From the NCBI RefSeq assembly GCF_004123905.1, contig NZ_MZXW01000050.1, positions 484,479 through 548,478 on the forward strand: 64,000 bases of DNA, in the 5' to 3' direction. The notes beneath the pieces are model-generated. The model made no database searches. It had not been told where the DNA came from and was given only the letters and a program-made list of their open reading frames with translations. Both the position numbers and the translations under genes were made by a program. The stretch comes from Bradyrhizobium betae. Lineage in GTDB: Bacteria; Pseudomonadota; Alphaproteobacteria; Rhizobiales; Xanthobacteraceae. Positions within the stretch are counted from its first letter, which is position 1. Each line of letters starts with the position of its first letter. Below are positions 23,996 to 33,449 of this stretch, piece by piece.

Positions 23996-25207
23996 ATGCC
24001 GAACTATCGCTACCGCGCGCTCAATGCCAACGGCGAACTGGTCTCCGGCGCCATCGCTGCGCCGGCGCCGGGCGACGTCGCGCAGCGGATCGAACGGCTC
24101 GGCCTCGTCCTCGTCGACAACGTCACGCCGGAGGAGGGCGGCGCCTCCGGCCGCGTGACCAGCCTCTTCAACAGGCCGAAGCCGGAAGACGTCACCATCC
24201 TCACCCGCGACCTCGCGCTGCTGCTGCGTGCGGGGGCGCGCATCAATGACGGACTGGAGCTGCTCGCGGCCGATCCCGATCTCGGAAGGCTGCGCTCGGT
24301 CGTGGCCGACATCCGCTCGCGCGTCATCTCGGGCGACAGCTTTGCCGAGGCGCTGGCGCGGCACGAAGGGCTGTTTCCGCCGATGTATATCGCGCTGGTG
24401 CGGGTCGGCGAGGCGTCGGGATCCCTGGATCAGGTGCTCGAGGTGCTGGCCGGCGAACGCGCGCGCAGCGAGGCGTTGCGACGCCGGCTGTCGGATGCGA
24501 TCCGCTATCCGCTGTTCGTGCTCGGCGCGGCCGGCTGCGTGCTGCTGTTCTTCCTCACTTTCGTGCTGCCGCAGTTCGCATCCGTGTTGCAGGATTTCGG
24601 CGCCAAGGTCGATCCGGTCGTCGGTGTCTTCCTCAACATCTCGACCTTCCTGCGCGGCAATTCCGATGCGGTGCTGGCTGGCCTTGCGGCCATCATCGCC
24701 GCGACGTGGCTTGTACTGCGGCAGGAGCGTATCCGTCGCGGCATCGCCAATGCGATCACGCGGCTGCCGGCGATCCGCAACATCATGAGCGCGTACCGCA
24801 CCGCGCTGTTCTGCCGCAATCTCGGCCTGCTGCTCGGCAGCGGCGTCAATCTCACCACCACGCTGCGCATCCTGGTCGACATGATGGCGACGACCGGGCC
24901 GTCCGCGGTCTGGAGCGATGCCGCCGACCGCGTTCGCCATGGCTCGAAGCTCTCCGACGCGCTGGCCGAAACCGCGGCGCTGCCGGCGATGGCGGTACGG
25001 ATGCTCCGGCTCGGCGACGAGACCGGTCAGTTGCCGATGCTGTCGGGGCGCGTCGCCGAATTCTACGAGACCAAATTGCAGCGCACGCTGGACCGCGCCG
25101 TCGGCATCGCGGGGCCGGCGGCGATCATCGCGATCTCGCTGGTCGTCGGCGGCCTGATCACCTCAGTGATGACGGCGCTGATGTCGGTGAGCCAGATTGT
25201 CGGTTAG
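23996..25207 (+). CDS. gspF: type II secretion inner-membrane platform GspF
   Basis: 403 aa from ATG at 23996, 5 bases after gspE; the frame is open further upstream inside gspE but the family start MPNYRYRALNANGELVSG fits here. It has two GspF/PilC domains, each with a hydrophobic segment (YPLFVLGAAGCVLLFFLTFVLPQF, and one at the C-terminus), and the recurring motif LTRDLALLLRAGARI / ALFCRNLGLLLGSGV. Couples the GspE ATPase to the growing pseudopilus. Confidence 0.95.
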   Translation: MPNYRYRALNANGELVSGAIAAPAPGDVAQRIERLGLVLVDNVTPEEGGASGRVTSLFNRPKPEDVTILTRDLALLLRAGARINDGLELLAADPDLGRLRSVVADIRSRVISGDSFAEALARHEGLFPPMYIALVRVGEASGSLDQVLEVLAGERARSEALRRRLSDAIRYPLFVLGAAGCVLLFFLTFVLPQFASVLQDFGAKVDPVVGVFLNISTFLRGNSDAVLAGLAAIIAATWLVLRQERIRRGIANAITRLPAIRNIMSAYRTALFCRNLGLLLGSGVNLTTTLRILVDMMATTGPSAVWSDAADRVRHGSKLSDALAETAALPAMAVRMLRLGDETGQLPMLSGRVAEFYETKLQRTLDRAVGIAGPAAIIAISLVVGGLITSVMTALMSVSQIVG

Positions 25208-25210
25208 GAC

Positions 25211-25681
25211 ATGGAACGAGAGAGGCTTGAAGTGACCAAACATCCAACGCGCGGCCGGCGCGCCGCACGCCGAGGGGAGGCGGGCTTCACGCTCGTCGAG
25301 ATGCTGGTCGTCATCACCATCATCGGCATGATCATGGCGCTGGTCGGCCCGCGGGTGCTGAACTATCTCAGCGAGTCCAAGGCGAAGGCGGCGAAGATCC
25401 AGATCGAGAGCTTCTCCAGTGCGCTCGATCTCTATTATCTCGATCTCGGGCGCTATCCGACCTCGAACGAAGGCCTCGCTGCGCTGACCCGCAACACCAA
25501 TCAAGCCGGCTGGAACGGGCCATATTTGCGCGGCGGCTTGGTGCCGAACGACCCCTGGGGCCACATCTATGTCTATCGCTCGCCGGGGGCGAGCGCGCCC
25601 TATGACATCATCTCGCTCGGATCGGACGGTCAGGAAGGCGGCAGTGGCACGGCAGCCGACATTGTCAGCGGCACGCGCTGA
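25211..25681 (+). CDS. gspG: major pseudopilin GspG
   Basis: 156 aa with a prepilin leader ending ...RRGEAG and cleavage before FTLVEMLVVITIIG, Glu at +5. The globular part shows the GspG signature DLGRYPTSNEGLAALT and a calcium-loop-like C-terminus ISLGSDGQEGG. ATG at 25211 follows gspF by 3 bases; a GTG at 25241 would give a shorter leader. Substrate of GspO. Confidence 0.95.
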   Translation: MERERLEVTKHPTRGRRAARRGEAGFTLVEMLVVITIIGMIMALVGPRVLNYLSESKAKAAKIQIESFSSALDLYYLDLGRYPTSNEGLAALTRNTNQAGWNGPYLRGGLVPNDPWGHIYVYRSPGASAPYDIISLGSDGQEGGSGTAADIVSGTR

Positions 25682-26138
25682 GCACATCCGCGATGCGCAC
25701 GGCTTCGCGCTGATCGAGATCCTGTGCGTGCTCGCGATCATCGGCCTGCTCGCGTCGATCATCCTGCCGGCGATCCCGCGCACGACGACGCGCGCCAGGC
25801 TAGAGAGCTATGCGGTCGAGACCGCGGCGTTGCTGAAGGCCGACCGCAACGCGGCGCTGCGCCGGCAAGTGCGCGTGACCACACAGGTGGACGCGGAGGC
25901 GCGTTCGATCCGCTCCGGCGTCACCGGGCGGACCATCCGCCTGCCGGGCGACGTGGTGGTGCAGGCGATGCTGGCCTCGCGCTGTGCCGACCGCGCGGCG
26001 GGGCGGTCGATCGACTTCTTTCCGTCGGGCATGTCGTGCGGCGGGACGATCGCGCTGGCGCGGCCCGGCATGGGCTATGAGGTGCGCGTCAACTGGCTGA
26101 CCGGAGGCGTCGAGATTGTCCCGCAGAAGCTGCTCTGA
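25644..26138 (+). CDS. gspH: minor pseudopilin GspH
   Basis: 164 aa from GTG at 25644, overlapping gspG by 38 bases; GAAGG lies just upstream. Leader ends RDAHG and the helix starts FALIEILCVLAIIGLLASI. The rest resembles GspH (LLKADRNAALRRQVRVT, SIDFFPSGMSCGG). Length matches the family. An alternative upstream ATG at 25569 would put a long Arg-rich leader inside gspG and is less likely. Confidence 0.85.
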   Translation: MARQPTLSAARAEHIRDAHGFALIEILCVLAIIGLLASIILPAIPRTTTRARLESYAVETAALLKADRNAALRRQVRVTTQVDAEARSIRSGVTGRTIRLPGDVVVQAMLASRCADRAAGRSIDFFPSGMSCGGTIALARPGMGYEVRVNWLTGGVEIVPQKLL

Positions 26139-26511
26139 CGCCGCCGGCTTCACCCTGGTCGAGGCGCTGGTCGCGCTCGCGATCATCGCGGTCGTGCTCG
26201 GGGCGATCGGGTCGGTGATCGCCACCACGACCAGGGGCACGCGCGCGATCGACCAGCGCCTGGCGCTGGCGGGCACGGCCGAGACGCTGCTTGCGAACCT
26301 GCCGGCGCGGGGGCTGCTCAAACCCGGGAGGCAGAGCGGCGAGATCGCCGGCAGCCGCTGGCGGGTCGACGTCACGCCGATGAATGTGGCGGGCGGCAAT
26401 CCCGACACCGACCGCTTCGTGCCGATGGCGGTCAATCTGCGCCTCCAGCGCGCCGACGGAGCCGCGATCCAGCTCACCACGGTGAAGCTGGTGCCGAGGG
26501 CTTTGCAATGA
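26116..26511 (+). CDS. gspI: minor pseudopilin GspI
   Basis: 131 aa. TTG start at 26116 inside the end of gspH (23-base overlap). Leader MSRRSCSDAAG, then FTLVEALVALAIIAVVLGAI with Glu at +5. Size and place between gspH and gspJ fit GspI, which initiates the pseudopilus tip with J and K. Confidence 0.88.
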   Translation: MSRRSCSDAAGFTLVEALVALAIIAVVLGAIGSVIATTTRGTRAIDQRLALAGTAETLLANLPARGLLKPGRQSGEIAGSRWRVDVTPMNVAGGNPDTDRFVPMAVNLRLQRADGAAIQLTTVKLVPRALQ

Positions 26512-27230
26512 AGGGCCTTGCCATGAAGCGCTTGCGCCATGCGCTCGCCGATGAGGCAGGCTTCACCCTGCTCGAAGTGTTGCTCGCGACGCTGCTGATG
26601 ACCGTGATCCTGGGGGCACTTGCGACGGTGACGGCGCAATGGCTGCCGAATTGGAATCGCGGCATTGCCCAGGTGCAGCGGGCCGAGCGCCTCGCAACCG
26701 GCATCGACCGCATCGTTGCCGACCTCCAGGTTGCCGAGCAAATGACCGTCAACGGCGATGCCAAGGCGCCGCTGTTCGACGGCGCCGAATTGTCGGTGAC
26801 GTTCCTGCGCACCGCGCTCGGCCCGAGCGCCCGTCCGGGCCTCGAATTCATCCGCTTCATCGAGAAGGCCGACGCGCAAGGGCTGGCGCTGGTGCGCGAA
26901 CGAGCGCCGTTCCAGCCGATGCCGACGGACGGGCAGATCCGCTTCGTCGACCAGGTCGTGCTCATCCGCGCGCCGTTCCGCGTCAGCTTCGGTTATGCCG
27001 GGCCTGATGGTCAGTGGCTGCCGACCTGGCGCGGCCAGACGCAATTGCCGGACCGCATCCGCATCACGGTGCGCAACAGCGCCACCGGGCAGGTGCTGGC
27101 GGTCTCGGGTGCGGTGATCCCGCACATCACGGCACCGGCCGAATGCGCGCGGGCCAAGAACCCGACGACCTGCGTGGCGGCGCGCGGCCGGCCGCAACAG
27201 GCCGAGAAAAAAGAGGAGCAGCAGCTGTGA
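26508..27230 (+). CDS. gspJ: minor pseudopilin GspJ
   Basis: 240 aa. ATG at 26508 overlaps the gspI stop by 4 bases. Leader ends ALADEAG and the helix begins FTLLEVLLATLLMTVILGAL. The larger globular domain, with GIDRIVADLQVAEQMTVNG, is typical of GspJ. Tail is Lys/Glu/Gln-rich. Part of the tip complex. Confidence 0.88.
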   Translation: MKGLAMKRLRHALADEAGFTLLEVLLATLLMTVILGALATVTAQWLPNWNRGIAQVQRAERLATGIDRIVADLQVAEQMTVNGDAKAPLFDGAELSVTFLRTALGPSARPGLEFIRFIEKADAQGLALVRERAPFQPMPTDGQIRFVDQVVLIRAPFRVSFGYAGPDGQWLPTWRGQTQLPDRIRITVRNSATGQVLAVSGAVIPHITAPAECARAKNPTTCVAARGRPQQAEKKEEQQL

Positions 27231-28141
27231 GCGGCGCGAACTCCCACCGCGCGAGCCTTCCTGACGGCCGCGGCTTCATAGTCGTCGTGGTGCTGTGGAT
27301 GCTGGCGGCGCTGGCCGCGCTCGCGCTGATCTACCTGAGCTATGTCACCAACACCGCGGTCACGGTCGCCGTCGGCGCCGACCGGCTCCAGACCGATGCG
27401 CTGGTCAACGCCGGCCTCGAACTGGCGGCCTACCGGTTGACGACGCAACCCGAGGCCACGCGCCCGACCAGCGGCACCTTCAACGCGCGCGTCGGGGCCG
27501 GGAGGGTGAGCGTGACATTCCGCTCGGAGGCGGCGCGCGTCGATCTCAACTCGGCGCCGAAGGCGATGCTGGCGGGCCTGATGACGGCGCTCGGCGTTTC
27601 CGAGGCGGATGCGTCGGTCTATGCCGATCGGATACTCGCCTGGCGCTCCTCGACGGAGCCGGGTCTGGAGAATCCGGAGGATTCCTATTACCGCACGCTC
27701 GGCACCTCCTACCTGCCGCGCCATGCGCCGTTTCCGCACAGCGACGAGCTTTGGCTGGTGCGCGGCATTCCGTCCGCGGTCGTGGAACGCGTGCTGCCCT
27801 TCGTCACCGTCTTCAGCAACATGAAGACGGTCAACGTGCTGGACGCGGCGCCCCAGGTGGTGGCGGCGCTGCCCGGCATGACGCCGGAGACGCTGCAACA
27901 GGTGTTGCGCGCCCGCGCGGACCCCAATATCGACCCGCGAGCCCTGGTCGGGGCTGCCGGCAGCACCAATGCGACGACCGAGGGCTCGAAGGCCTACCGG
28001 ATAACGATCGCCGCCGAGGCGCCGTCGCACCGGCTGAGCTCGGCCGAGATCGTCATCCTGCTTCTCGAAAGCGGCGATGAGCCCTATCGTGTATTGTCGT
28101 GGCACAACGCCTTCGACGGCTCCGCCGGAAAGCCTCTGTAA
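27227..28141 (+). CDS. gspK: minor pseudopilin GspK
   Basis: 304 aa from GTG at 27227, which overlaps the gspJ stop (GTGA) and has GAGGAG upstream. Leader ends PDGRG and the helix is FIVVVVLWMLAALAALALIY; as usual in GspK, the +5 Glu is missing. SAM/HhH-like domain signature VDLNSAPKAMLAGLMTALG and a second insertion with LPGMTPETLQQVL follow. Caps the pseudopilus tip. Confidence 0.9.
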   Translation: MSGANSHRASLPDGRGFIVVVVLWMLAALAALALIYLSYVTNTAVTVAVGADRLQTDALVNAGLELAAYRLTTQPEATRPTSGTFNARVGAGRVSVTFRSEAARVDLNSAPKAMLAGLMTALGVSEADASVYADRILAWRSSTEPGLENPEDSYYRTLGTSYLPRHAPFPHSDELWLVRGIPSAVVERVLPFVTVFSNMKTVNVLDAAPQVVAALPGMTPETLQQVLRARADPNIDPRALVGAAGSTNATTEGSKAYRITIAAEAPSHRLSSAEIVILLLESGDEPYRVLSWHNAFDGSAGKPL

Positions 28142-28142
28142 G

Positions 28143-29180
28143 ATGAGCTCGCTCAATTCCCTTCGCGGCATGCTCGATGCCTGGACCGGCACCGTCGCCG
28201 GCACGATCGTTGCCGCGCTGGAGCGGATGGTGGCGCCGCGCGTGGTGCGCCTGGTCGAGACCGAGGCCGGCGCGTTCGCGCTCGAGGCGGCGAAATCGGA
28301 CAATGGGCCGAAGCAGCTCTCGTTCGCGGACGGCAAGTTCGAGGGGGCCAATCTCGCGCAGATCGTCCGCGGCAGCCGGGTCGAGATCGCGCTGCGGCCG
28401 GCACGCTTCCTGTTCCGTCCGCTGGAGCTGCCGGCTCGCGCAGCGGACTTCATCGAGGGCATCGTGCGGGCGCAGATCGACCGGTTGACGCCGTGGAGCG
28501 CGGCTGAAGCCGTGTTCGGGTGCAGCCCGCCGGTGGCGCATGGCAGCGAGAGCATCACCACGGAGATCGCAGCAGCGCCGCGCAGGCTGGCGATGAGCTA
28601 TGTCGAGGCGGTGTCGCCGTTCCATCCGTCTGCGATTGCGATCGTGACGGAGGCGGGCGGGGGCGGACGCATCAAGGTGTTCGAGCAGCGATCGCGCGGT
28701 GCGATCGATCCGGTACGGCTGAGCCGGACGCTGCAAACGGTGCTGGCGCTTGCCGCGGTCGCCGCGGTCGTCGGGTCGGTCGCGGCAAGCTACCTCGCCG
28801 ACAGCCTCAGTGCGCAGGAGGGCGAGCTCGGACGGCAGATCACCCAGCGCCGCGCCGCGCTTCGCGGCGATGGCGGCGGCGAGCGCTCGCCGCTCGCGCT
28901 GCTCGAGCGCCGCAAATACGAGACGCCGGCAAGCGTGATCGTGCTGGAATCGCTGAGCCGGATCTTGCCTGACCACACCTATGTCACCGAGATGCATCTG
29001 GCCGGCAACAAGATCCAGATCGGCGGCATCACCCGCGATGCGCCCGGGCTGATCCCGCTGATCGAGCAATCCCAGCATTTCACCCGCGCGACCTTCTATG
29101 CGCCGACGACGCGTAGCTCCACCGATCCCGGCGAGCGCTTCCACATCGAGGCGCAGATCGAGCCGAGGAATGCGCCATGA
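28143..29180 (+). CDS. gspL: type II secretion protein GspL-like (PilM/PilN type)
   Basis: 345 aa from ATG at 28143, one base after the gspK stop. An actin-like/PilM-type cytoplasmic part (VRLVETEAGAFALE, RPLELPARAADFIEGIVRAQIDRLTPW) is followed by a single membrane segment (LALAAVAAVVGSVAASYLA, ~residue 205-223) and a PilN-like periplasmic domain (LLERRKYETPASVIVLESLSRILPD). Anchors GspE to the membrane. Divergent from enterobacterial GspL, so the family is assigned partly by position. Confidence 0.82.
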   Translation: MSSLNSLRGMLDAWTGTVAGTIVAALERMVAPRVVRLVETEAGAFALEAAKSDNGPKQLSFADGKFEGANLAQIVRGSRVEIALRPARFLFRPLELPARAADFIEGIVRAQIDRLTPWSAAEAVFGCSPPVAHGSESITTEIAAAPRRLAMSYVEAVSPFHPSAIAIVTEAGGGGRIKVFEQRSRGAIDPVRLSRTLQTVLALAAVAAVVGSVAASYLADSLSAQEGELGRQITQRRAALRGDGGGERSPLALLERRKYETPASVIVLESLSRILPDHTYVTEMHLAGNKIQIGGITRDAPGLIPLIEQSQHFTRATFYAPTTRSSTDPGERFHIEAQIEPRNAP

Positions 29181-29770
29181 ATAGCACCATGAGCAGCACC
29201 AAGGTCGCCGGCGGTAACGCGGTGACGCGGGCGCTGGCGAGCTCGCGGCTGATTGCTGTTACGCTCTATCTCGCCATTGCCGGCGGGCTGTTGCTGATGG
29301 CGGGCCTGTCGATTGCCGACGTCATCGCCCGCCGCCAGGCGCTGGCGCAGACGTCAGACCTGCTCGACCAGCTGCGCGGCCGCAAGGGCGGCGCCAAGAA
29401 TGCCGCGGCAGCCATGGCCGAGCATCCAGGCACGCCGTTCCTGGAAGGGCCGACCGTGACGGTTGCGGGCGCCAATCTGCTGCAGCGGGTGGCCGCCGCG
29501 GTCGGCAATGTCGGCGGCTCGGTGCAGTCCTCGCAGGTCGACGTAACAGGTGCGCAGACGAAGGACGGCTTCGTCGGCCTCGTCGTGAGCTGCGAGCTGG
29601 AGCAGCCCGCGCTGCAAAAACTGCTCTATGATCTCGAAGCCGGCATGCCGTTCCTGTTCGTCGACCAGCTCGACGTCCAGGTGCCGCAGACCACGGCGCT
29701 GAGCGATGCCCCTACCGGCCGCGTCAGGGTGATCCTGGGCGTCTCCGGCCAGTGGCAGGCGGGGAAGTGA
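29177..29770 (+). CDS. gspM: type II secretion protein GspM-like (GspMb/PilO type)
   Basis: 197 aa; the ATG overlaps the gspL stop by 4 bases. A short cytoplasmic head and one membrane helix (LIAVTLYLAIAGGLLLMAGLSI) are followed by a coiled linker and a ferredoxin-like periplasmic domain (GANLLQRVAAAVGNVGGSVQSS, LVVSCELEQPALQKLLYDLEAG). Forms the inner-membrane ring with GspL. Last gene of the gspE-M run. Confidence 0.85.
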   Translation: MNSTMSSTKVAGGNAVTRALASSRLIAVTLYLAIAGGLLLMAGLSIADVIARRQALAQTSDLLDQLRGRKGGAKNAAAAMAEHPGTPFLEGPTVTVAGANLLQRVAAAVGNVGGSVQSSQVDVTGAQTKDGFVGLVVSCELEQPALQKLLYDLEAGMPFLFVDQLDVQVPQTTALSDAPTGRVRVILGVSGQWQAGK

Positions 29771-29788
29771 CGCGCTAGCTTTTGTTTA

Positions 29789-29839
29789 GACGCGTTTTCT
29801 TTACGCGAACCGGTATCCACTTCGCTCGAAAACGCTCTA
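29789..29839. repeat. dispersed intergenic palindromic repeat
   Basis: Sequence of the form GCGTTTTC...ACGCGAACCGGTATCCAC...CGAAAACGC with complementary ends (CGTTTTC / GAAAACG). I recall near-identical copies between genes in many Bradyrhizobium and Rhodopseudomonas genomes. It fills the gap between convergent gspM and the autotransporter and may act as a transcript end. Confidence 0.6.
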
Positions 29840-29846
29840 GCTCAGC

Positions 29847-32800
29847 TCACCAGCTGTACTTGAACACGCCCTTGCCGGAATAGCTGGTAACGTTGCCGGA
29901 GAACTCGCCGTCGAAAGTGCCGGCGATCGAGAAGCCGCTCAGCCACTTCATCTCGGCGCTGGCGCTGAGAAGCGTGGAGTCGGCATCGACCCTGGCGCCG
30001 TTCACGACGAAGCTGGTGCCGGGCAGGGTCTGGAACAGCGCGGTGACAGCACGGCTCGGATTGTAGTCGTGCGCCCAGGCGGCACGGCCGCGCAAGGTCA
30101 GCACGCCGTTCTGCATCCCATAGGATTTGTCGGTGCGCAGGCCGAGCTCGGAGCGGGTGTCGGTGAGCGACTGCGAGGTGTAGTTCAACGCGAACAGGCC
30201 GCCGCCATTGAGGCTGACTTCGGAGTAGTTCGGCAGGTTGAAGTTCGTCACCTGCGCCGCCGCGTAGGGCGTGATGCCGATCAGCGGTGTCGCGAAGCGA
30301 TAGCCGCCCTCGAAGCGGGCCGAGAAGGTGTCGGCCTTGAAGCGGCCCTGGAGCTGGTCGAAGCCGCCGGGCGCCACGGTGCGGTTGGTGGTGACGTCGT
30401 GCCAGCCATAGGCCAGCGCGGCCGAGATGTAGGCCGCTCCGAAATTGTGCCGGCCATAGATTCCGGCCTGAAACAGGTCGGCGGAGCCCGAGCCCATCGC
30501 ATTGGCAAGTGAGTAATTCAGGCCGCCGCCGCCGAGCGCAAAGCCGACCAGCGTGTCCACCGAAAGCCTGTAGTCGGCGCCGGCGGCACCGCCCCAGACC
30601 CGCGCGGTCAGCTCCTGCGAGCCGACCGGCGCATTGCCGCCGACCTGCGCCGAGCCGCCATAGCCGGCCGACCAGACGCTCCAGCGATTGGCCGGCTGCA
30701 TTGAGAGCAACTGCGGGGCCTTGGTCGCCATGGCATAGGCCTCGCGCTCGCGCGCATTGGCCAGGCGCATCGTCGCATAGGCAGACTCATCGTCGCTCCC
30801 GGCGAATTGTGCGACGCTGCCCGCCTTGGCGAAGCCGCCCGAGCGGCCGATCACAGTCGGGTCGAGCATCAAATTGAGGAATTGGCCGTCGGCGTTGATC
30901 GCGGACTGGATGATGCCGGTGCCGAGCTCGCCCGAGGCGGTGGTCAGCCCCGCCGGCGACAGCGCGGCGAAGGCTGCGGGAATGCCGCCGGTGGTGTTGA
31001 AAAAATTGGTCAGGGTGTTGGCGACGTTCTGCTGGTTGACGTTGAGGCCGCCGCCGGTTGGCGTGAAGTTGACGTTGACGTTGAGGAACACGTTCTTGGT
31101 GTCGTAGCTCAGCGTCGTGTTGAGCGTCGACATGTTGGAGACGACGTTCGGATTGAATGTGGTGTTGGTGAGGGTGCCGGCCGCGGTCAGGATCGTGTAC
31201 TGCTTCTTGACCGTACCTGATGTGAAGTTGACGTTCACCGTCGCGCCACCGAGATTGGCTGCGCCCGTGACGCTGGCGAGGCTGGCACTGGTCGAGGAGA
31301 CTTGCACCAGATAGGTCGAGGCGGCGGTGAAGGTCAGGGAGCCGTTGATCGTCAGTGTGCCGAACGGGCTTGCCGTGCTGCCCGGCGCCAGCGTGCCGCC
31401 ATTGACTGCGACGCCGGCGACCGTACCGCTGCCGGCGAGGGTGCCGCCGGTGTTGACGGTCGTCGCGCTTGCGATCGAGCCGTCCACCACCAGCTTGCCG
31501 CCGTTGATGGTGGTGGCACCGGTATAGGTGTTGGCGCCGGTCAGCGTCTGCGTGCCGCCGGCGATGGTCAGACCGCCGCCCGCGCCGGCATCGTCGATGA
31601 CGCCCGCGAAGGTGCCGTTGCCGGCGGTGATCGTCAGCGTGTTGGCGCCGAGATTGACGTTGCCCGAGCCCGCCAGCGACTTGATCGAGGTGCCGGCGTT
31701 CAAGCCCTGGGTGTCGAAGATGCCGTTGACGATGACGTTGCTCGAGGTGGCGATGCTGCCGTCGCTACCGGAATTGACGAGATCGAGCTCGCCGCCGCTC
31801 ACGATGGTCGTGGTGCCGGTATAGGTGTTGGCGCCGGACAGAGCCTGCACCGCGCCGTTCGCGATCAGCAAATTGCCGCCAACGCCGCCTGCGATGCCGC
31901 CGTCCTGGATGACGCCGCCGAAGGTGCTGCCGGACGTTATCGTCAGCGTCTTCGATCCCAGGGCGACGATGCCGTTGCCTCCAGGCGAACCAAGCCCGCG
32001 CACCGACGTGCCAGACGTGGTCTGCGAGATATCGAGGGTGGCGTCCGCAGCGCTGAACGAGATGAAGGCCGAGCTTGCGATCGAGCCGCCGCCTTTCAGG
32101 GCCAGCGTGGCGCCGCCGTCGATCTGGGTCGCATTCGTGTAGGTGTTGACGCCCGTGAGCGTCTGAGTGCCGCCGCCGACTTCCAATCCGCCGGTGCCTT
32201 GAATGACGCCCGCGAACTCGGTCGAGCCGTTGGTGATGAACAGCCCCTTGGTGCCCAGATTCACGATGCCGCTCGAACTGCCGGCAAGCGTCGTGATGGC
32301 GGCAAACGAGGGGGTGATCGCGGAAATGTCGAGCGTCGCGTTGACGGTGACGAGGCTGGAGCCCGAGATGATGCCGAAGCCCGACAGCGCCAGCGTTCCG
32401 CCCGAAACCGTCGTCGCACCGGTGTAGGTGTTGCCGCCCGCGAGCGTCAGCGTGCCGGTGCCGACCTTGGTCAATCCGCCGCCGGCGCCGGAGATCGCGC
32501 CGTCGACCTGGGTCGATGCGTTGTTGCCGCCGGTGGCCAGCGTGTTGGCGCCGAGCACGTAGCTGCCGGCGCCTTCGATCGAGCCTGCCGTCATGCCCGT
32601 GCTGGTGAGACCGGACATGTCGAACGTGCCGCCGGCATTGGTGATGAAGCGCGCGTTGCCGCCGGTCGCCGTGCCGGTGAAGGTGGTGGTGGCGAAATTC
32701 TCGGTGGTGATGGTGGCGTTGCCGGCGGTGGCGGAGTTGCCGAAGACCAGCGAGCCGCTGTTCGAGATCGTCGACGTTCCTGCGGTGGCGGCGTTGTTGA

Positions 32801-33449
32801 AACTGATGAAGCCGGCGGCGTTGTTGGTGATATTGGCGCTGAAGGCCGAACTCGTCTCGTTGAAGTTCATGACCACGTTGTTGACGATCGTCGCGGTCCC
32901 GGCATTGCTGCTGCCGTTGAACTCGACGTCACCGTTGTTGGTGATGTGCGCCGAGCCCGCGGTCGAGGTGTCGTTGAAGCTCATCGCGCCGCCGCTGACG
33001 CTGTACGTCACGAAATTGCTGCCGCCGCTGGCGCTGCTCGAATTCGTGAACACCATGCTCGCGCCGACGTTGAAGGTCTGGACGTTGGTCGAATTGTTGG
33101 CGATGCCGGTGCCGTTCAGCACGAAGACGTCGTTGACGTTGACGGTGTAGGCCTGCGCATTGGGGGCGGCCAGGAACACCACGGCGCCGACGTTGACGAG
33201 ACCGTTGCTGTCGACCGTAGTAGGGCCGGTGTTGGTGAAGGTCGCGGTGTCATCAGGTACGGTCGGAGTCGGGCCCCAGTTCGTTCCATCCGTCCACTCG
33301 GTGGATGTCGCGCCGGTCCAGGTGCTGTCGACGGCATGTGCGGCGACGACGCCCAGCGCGGTGGTCGCGAGCAGGGTTGCCAGCGCGCGACGGAATACGG
33401 ACCGCATCCCGTATCCGATCCCTTCACGCCCGATTGTCGGTCCGGCCAT
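29847..33449 (-). CDS. classical autotransporter (type Va) with PATR repeats
   Basis: 1200 aa from ATG at 33449 (GAGAG about 8 bases upstream; a TTG at 33461 or an internal ATG at 33407 are alternatives). Signal peptide FRRALATLLATTALGVVAAHA. The passenger is a Gly/Asn/Thr-rich beta-helix with passenger-associated repeats such as LTGANTYTGATTINGG. The C-terminal ~280 residues are the beta-barrel, from SVWSAGYGGSAQVGG to an aromatic last residue (KYSW). No protease motif was seen in the passenger. The gene lies between gspM and the gspC/N-like gene, on the opposite strand. Confidence 0.9.
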   Translation of the reverse strand: MAGPTIGREGIGYGMRSVFRRALATLLATTALGVVAAHAVDSTWTGATSTEWTDGTNWGPTPTVPDDTATFTNTGPTTVDSNGLVNVGAVVFLAAPNAQAYTVNVNDVFVLNGTGIANNSTNVQTFNVGASMVFTNSSSASGGSNFVTYSVSGGAMSFNDTSTAGSAHITNNGDVEFNGSSNAGTATIVNNVVMNFNETSSAFSANITNNAAGFISFNNAATAGTSTISNSGSLVFGNSATAGNATITTENFATTTFTGTATGGNARFITNAGGTFDMSGLTSTGMTAGSIEGAGSYVLGANTLATGGNNASTQVDGAISGAGGGLTKVGTGTLTLAGGNTYTGATTVSGGTLALSGFGIISGSSLVTVNATLDISAITPSFAAITTLAGSSSGIVNLGTKGLFITNGSTEFAGVIQGTGGLEVGGGTQTLTGVNTYTNATQIDGGATLALKGGGSIASSAFISFSAADATLDISQTTSGTSVRGLGSPGGNGIVALGSKTLTITSGSTFGGVIQDGGIAGGVGGNLLIANGAVQALSGANTYTGTTTIVSGGELDLVNSGSDGSIATSSNVIVNGIFDTQGLNAGTSIKSLAGSGNVNLGANTLTITAGNGTFAGVIDDAGAGGGLTIAGGTQTLTGANTYTGATTINGGKLVVDGSIASATTVNTGGTLAGSGTVAGVAVNGGTLAPGSTASPFGTLTINGSLTFTAASTYLVQVSSTSASLASVTGAANLGGATVNVNFTSGTVKKQYTILTAAGTLTNTTFNPNVVSNMSTLNTTLSYDTKNVFLNVNVNFTPTGGGLNVNQQNVANTLTNFFNTTGGIPAAFAALSPAGLTTASGELGTGIIQSAINADGQFLNLMLDPTVIGRSGGFAKAGSVAQFAGSDDESAYATMRLANAREREAYAMATKAPQLLSMQPANRWSVWSAGYGGSAQVGGNAPVGSQELTARVWGGAAGADYRLSVDTLVGFALGGGGLNYSLANAMGSGSADLFQAGIYGRHNFGAAYISAALAYGWHDVTTNRTVAPGGFDQLQGRFKADTFSARFEGGYRFATPLIGITPYAAAQVTNFNLPNYSEVSLNGGGLFALNYTSQSLTDTRSELGLRTDKSYGMQNGVLTLRGRAAWAHDYNPSRAVTALFQTLPGTSFVVNGARVDADSTLLSASAEMKWLSGFSIAGTFDGEFSGNVTSYSGKGVFKYSW

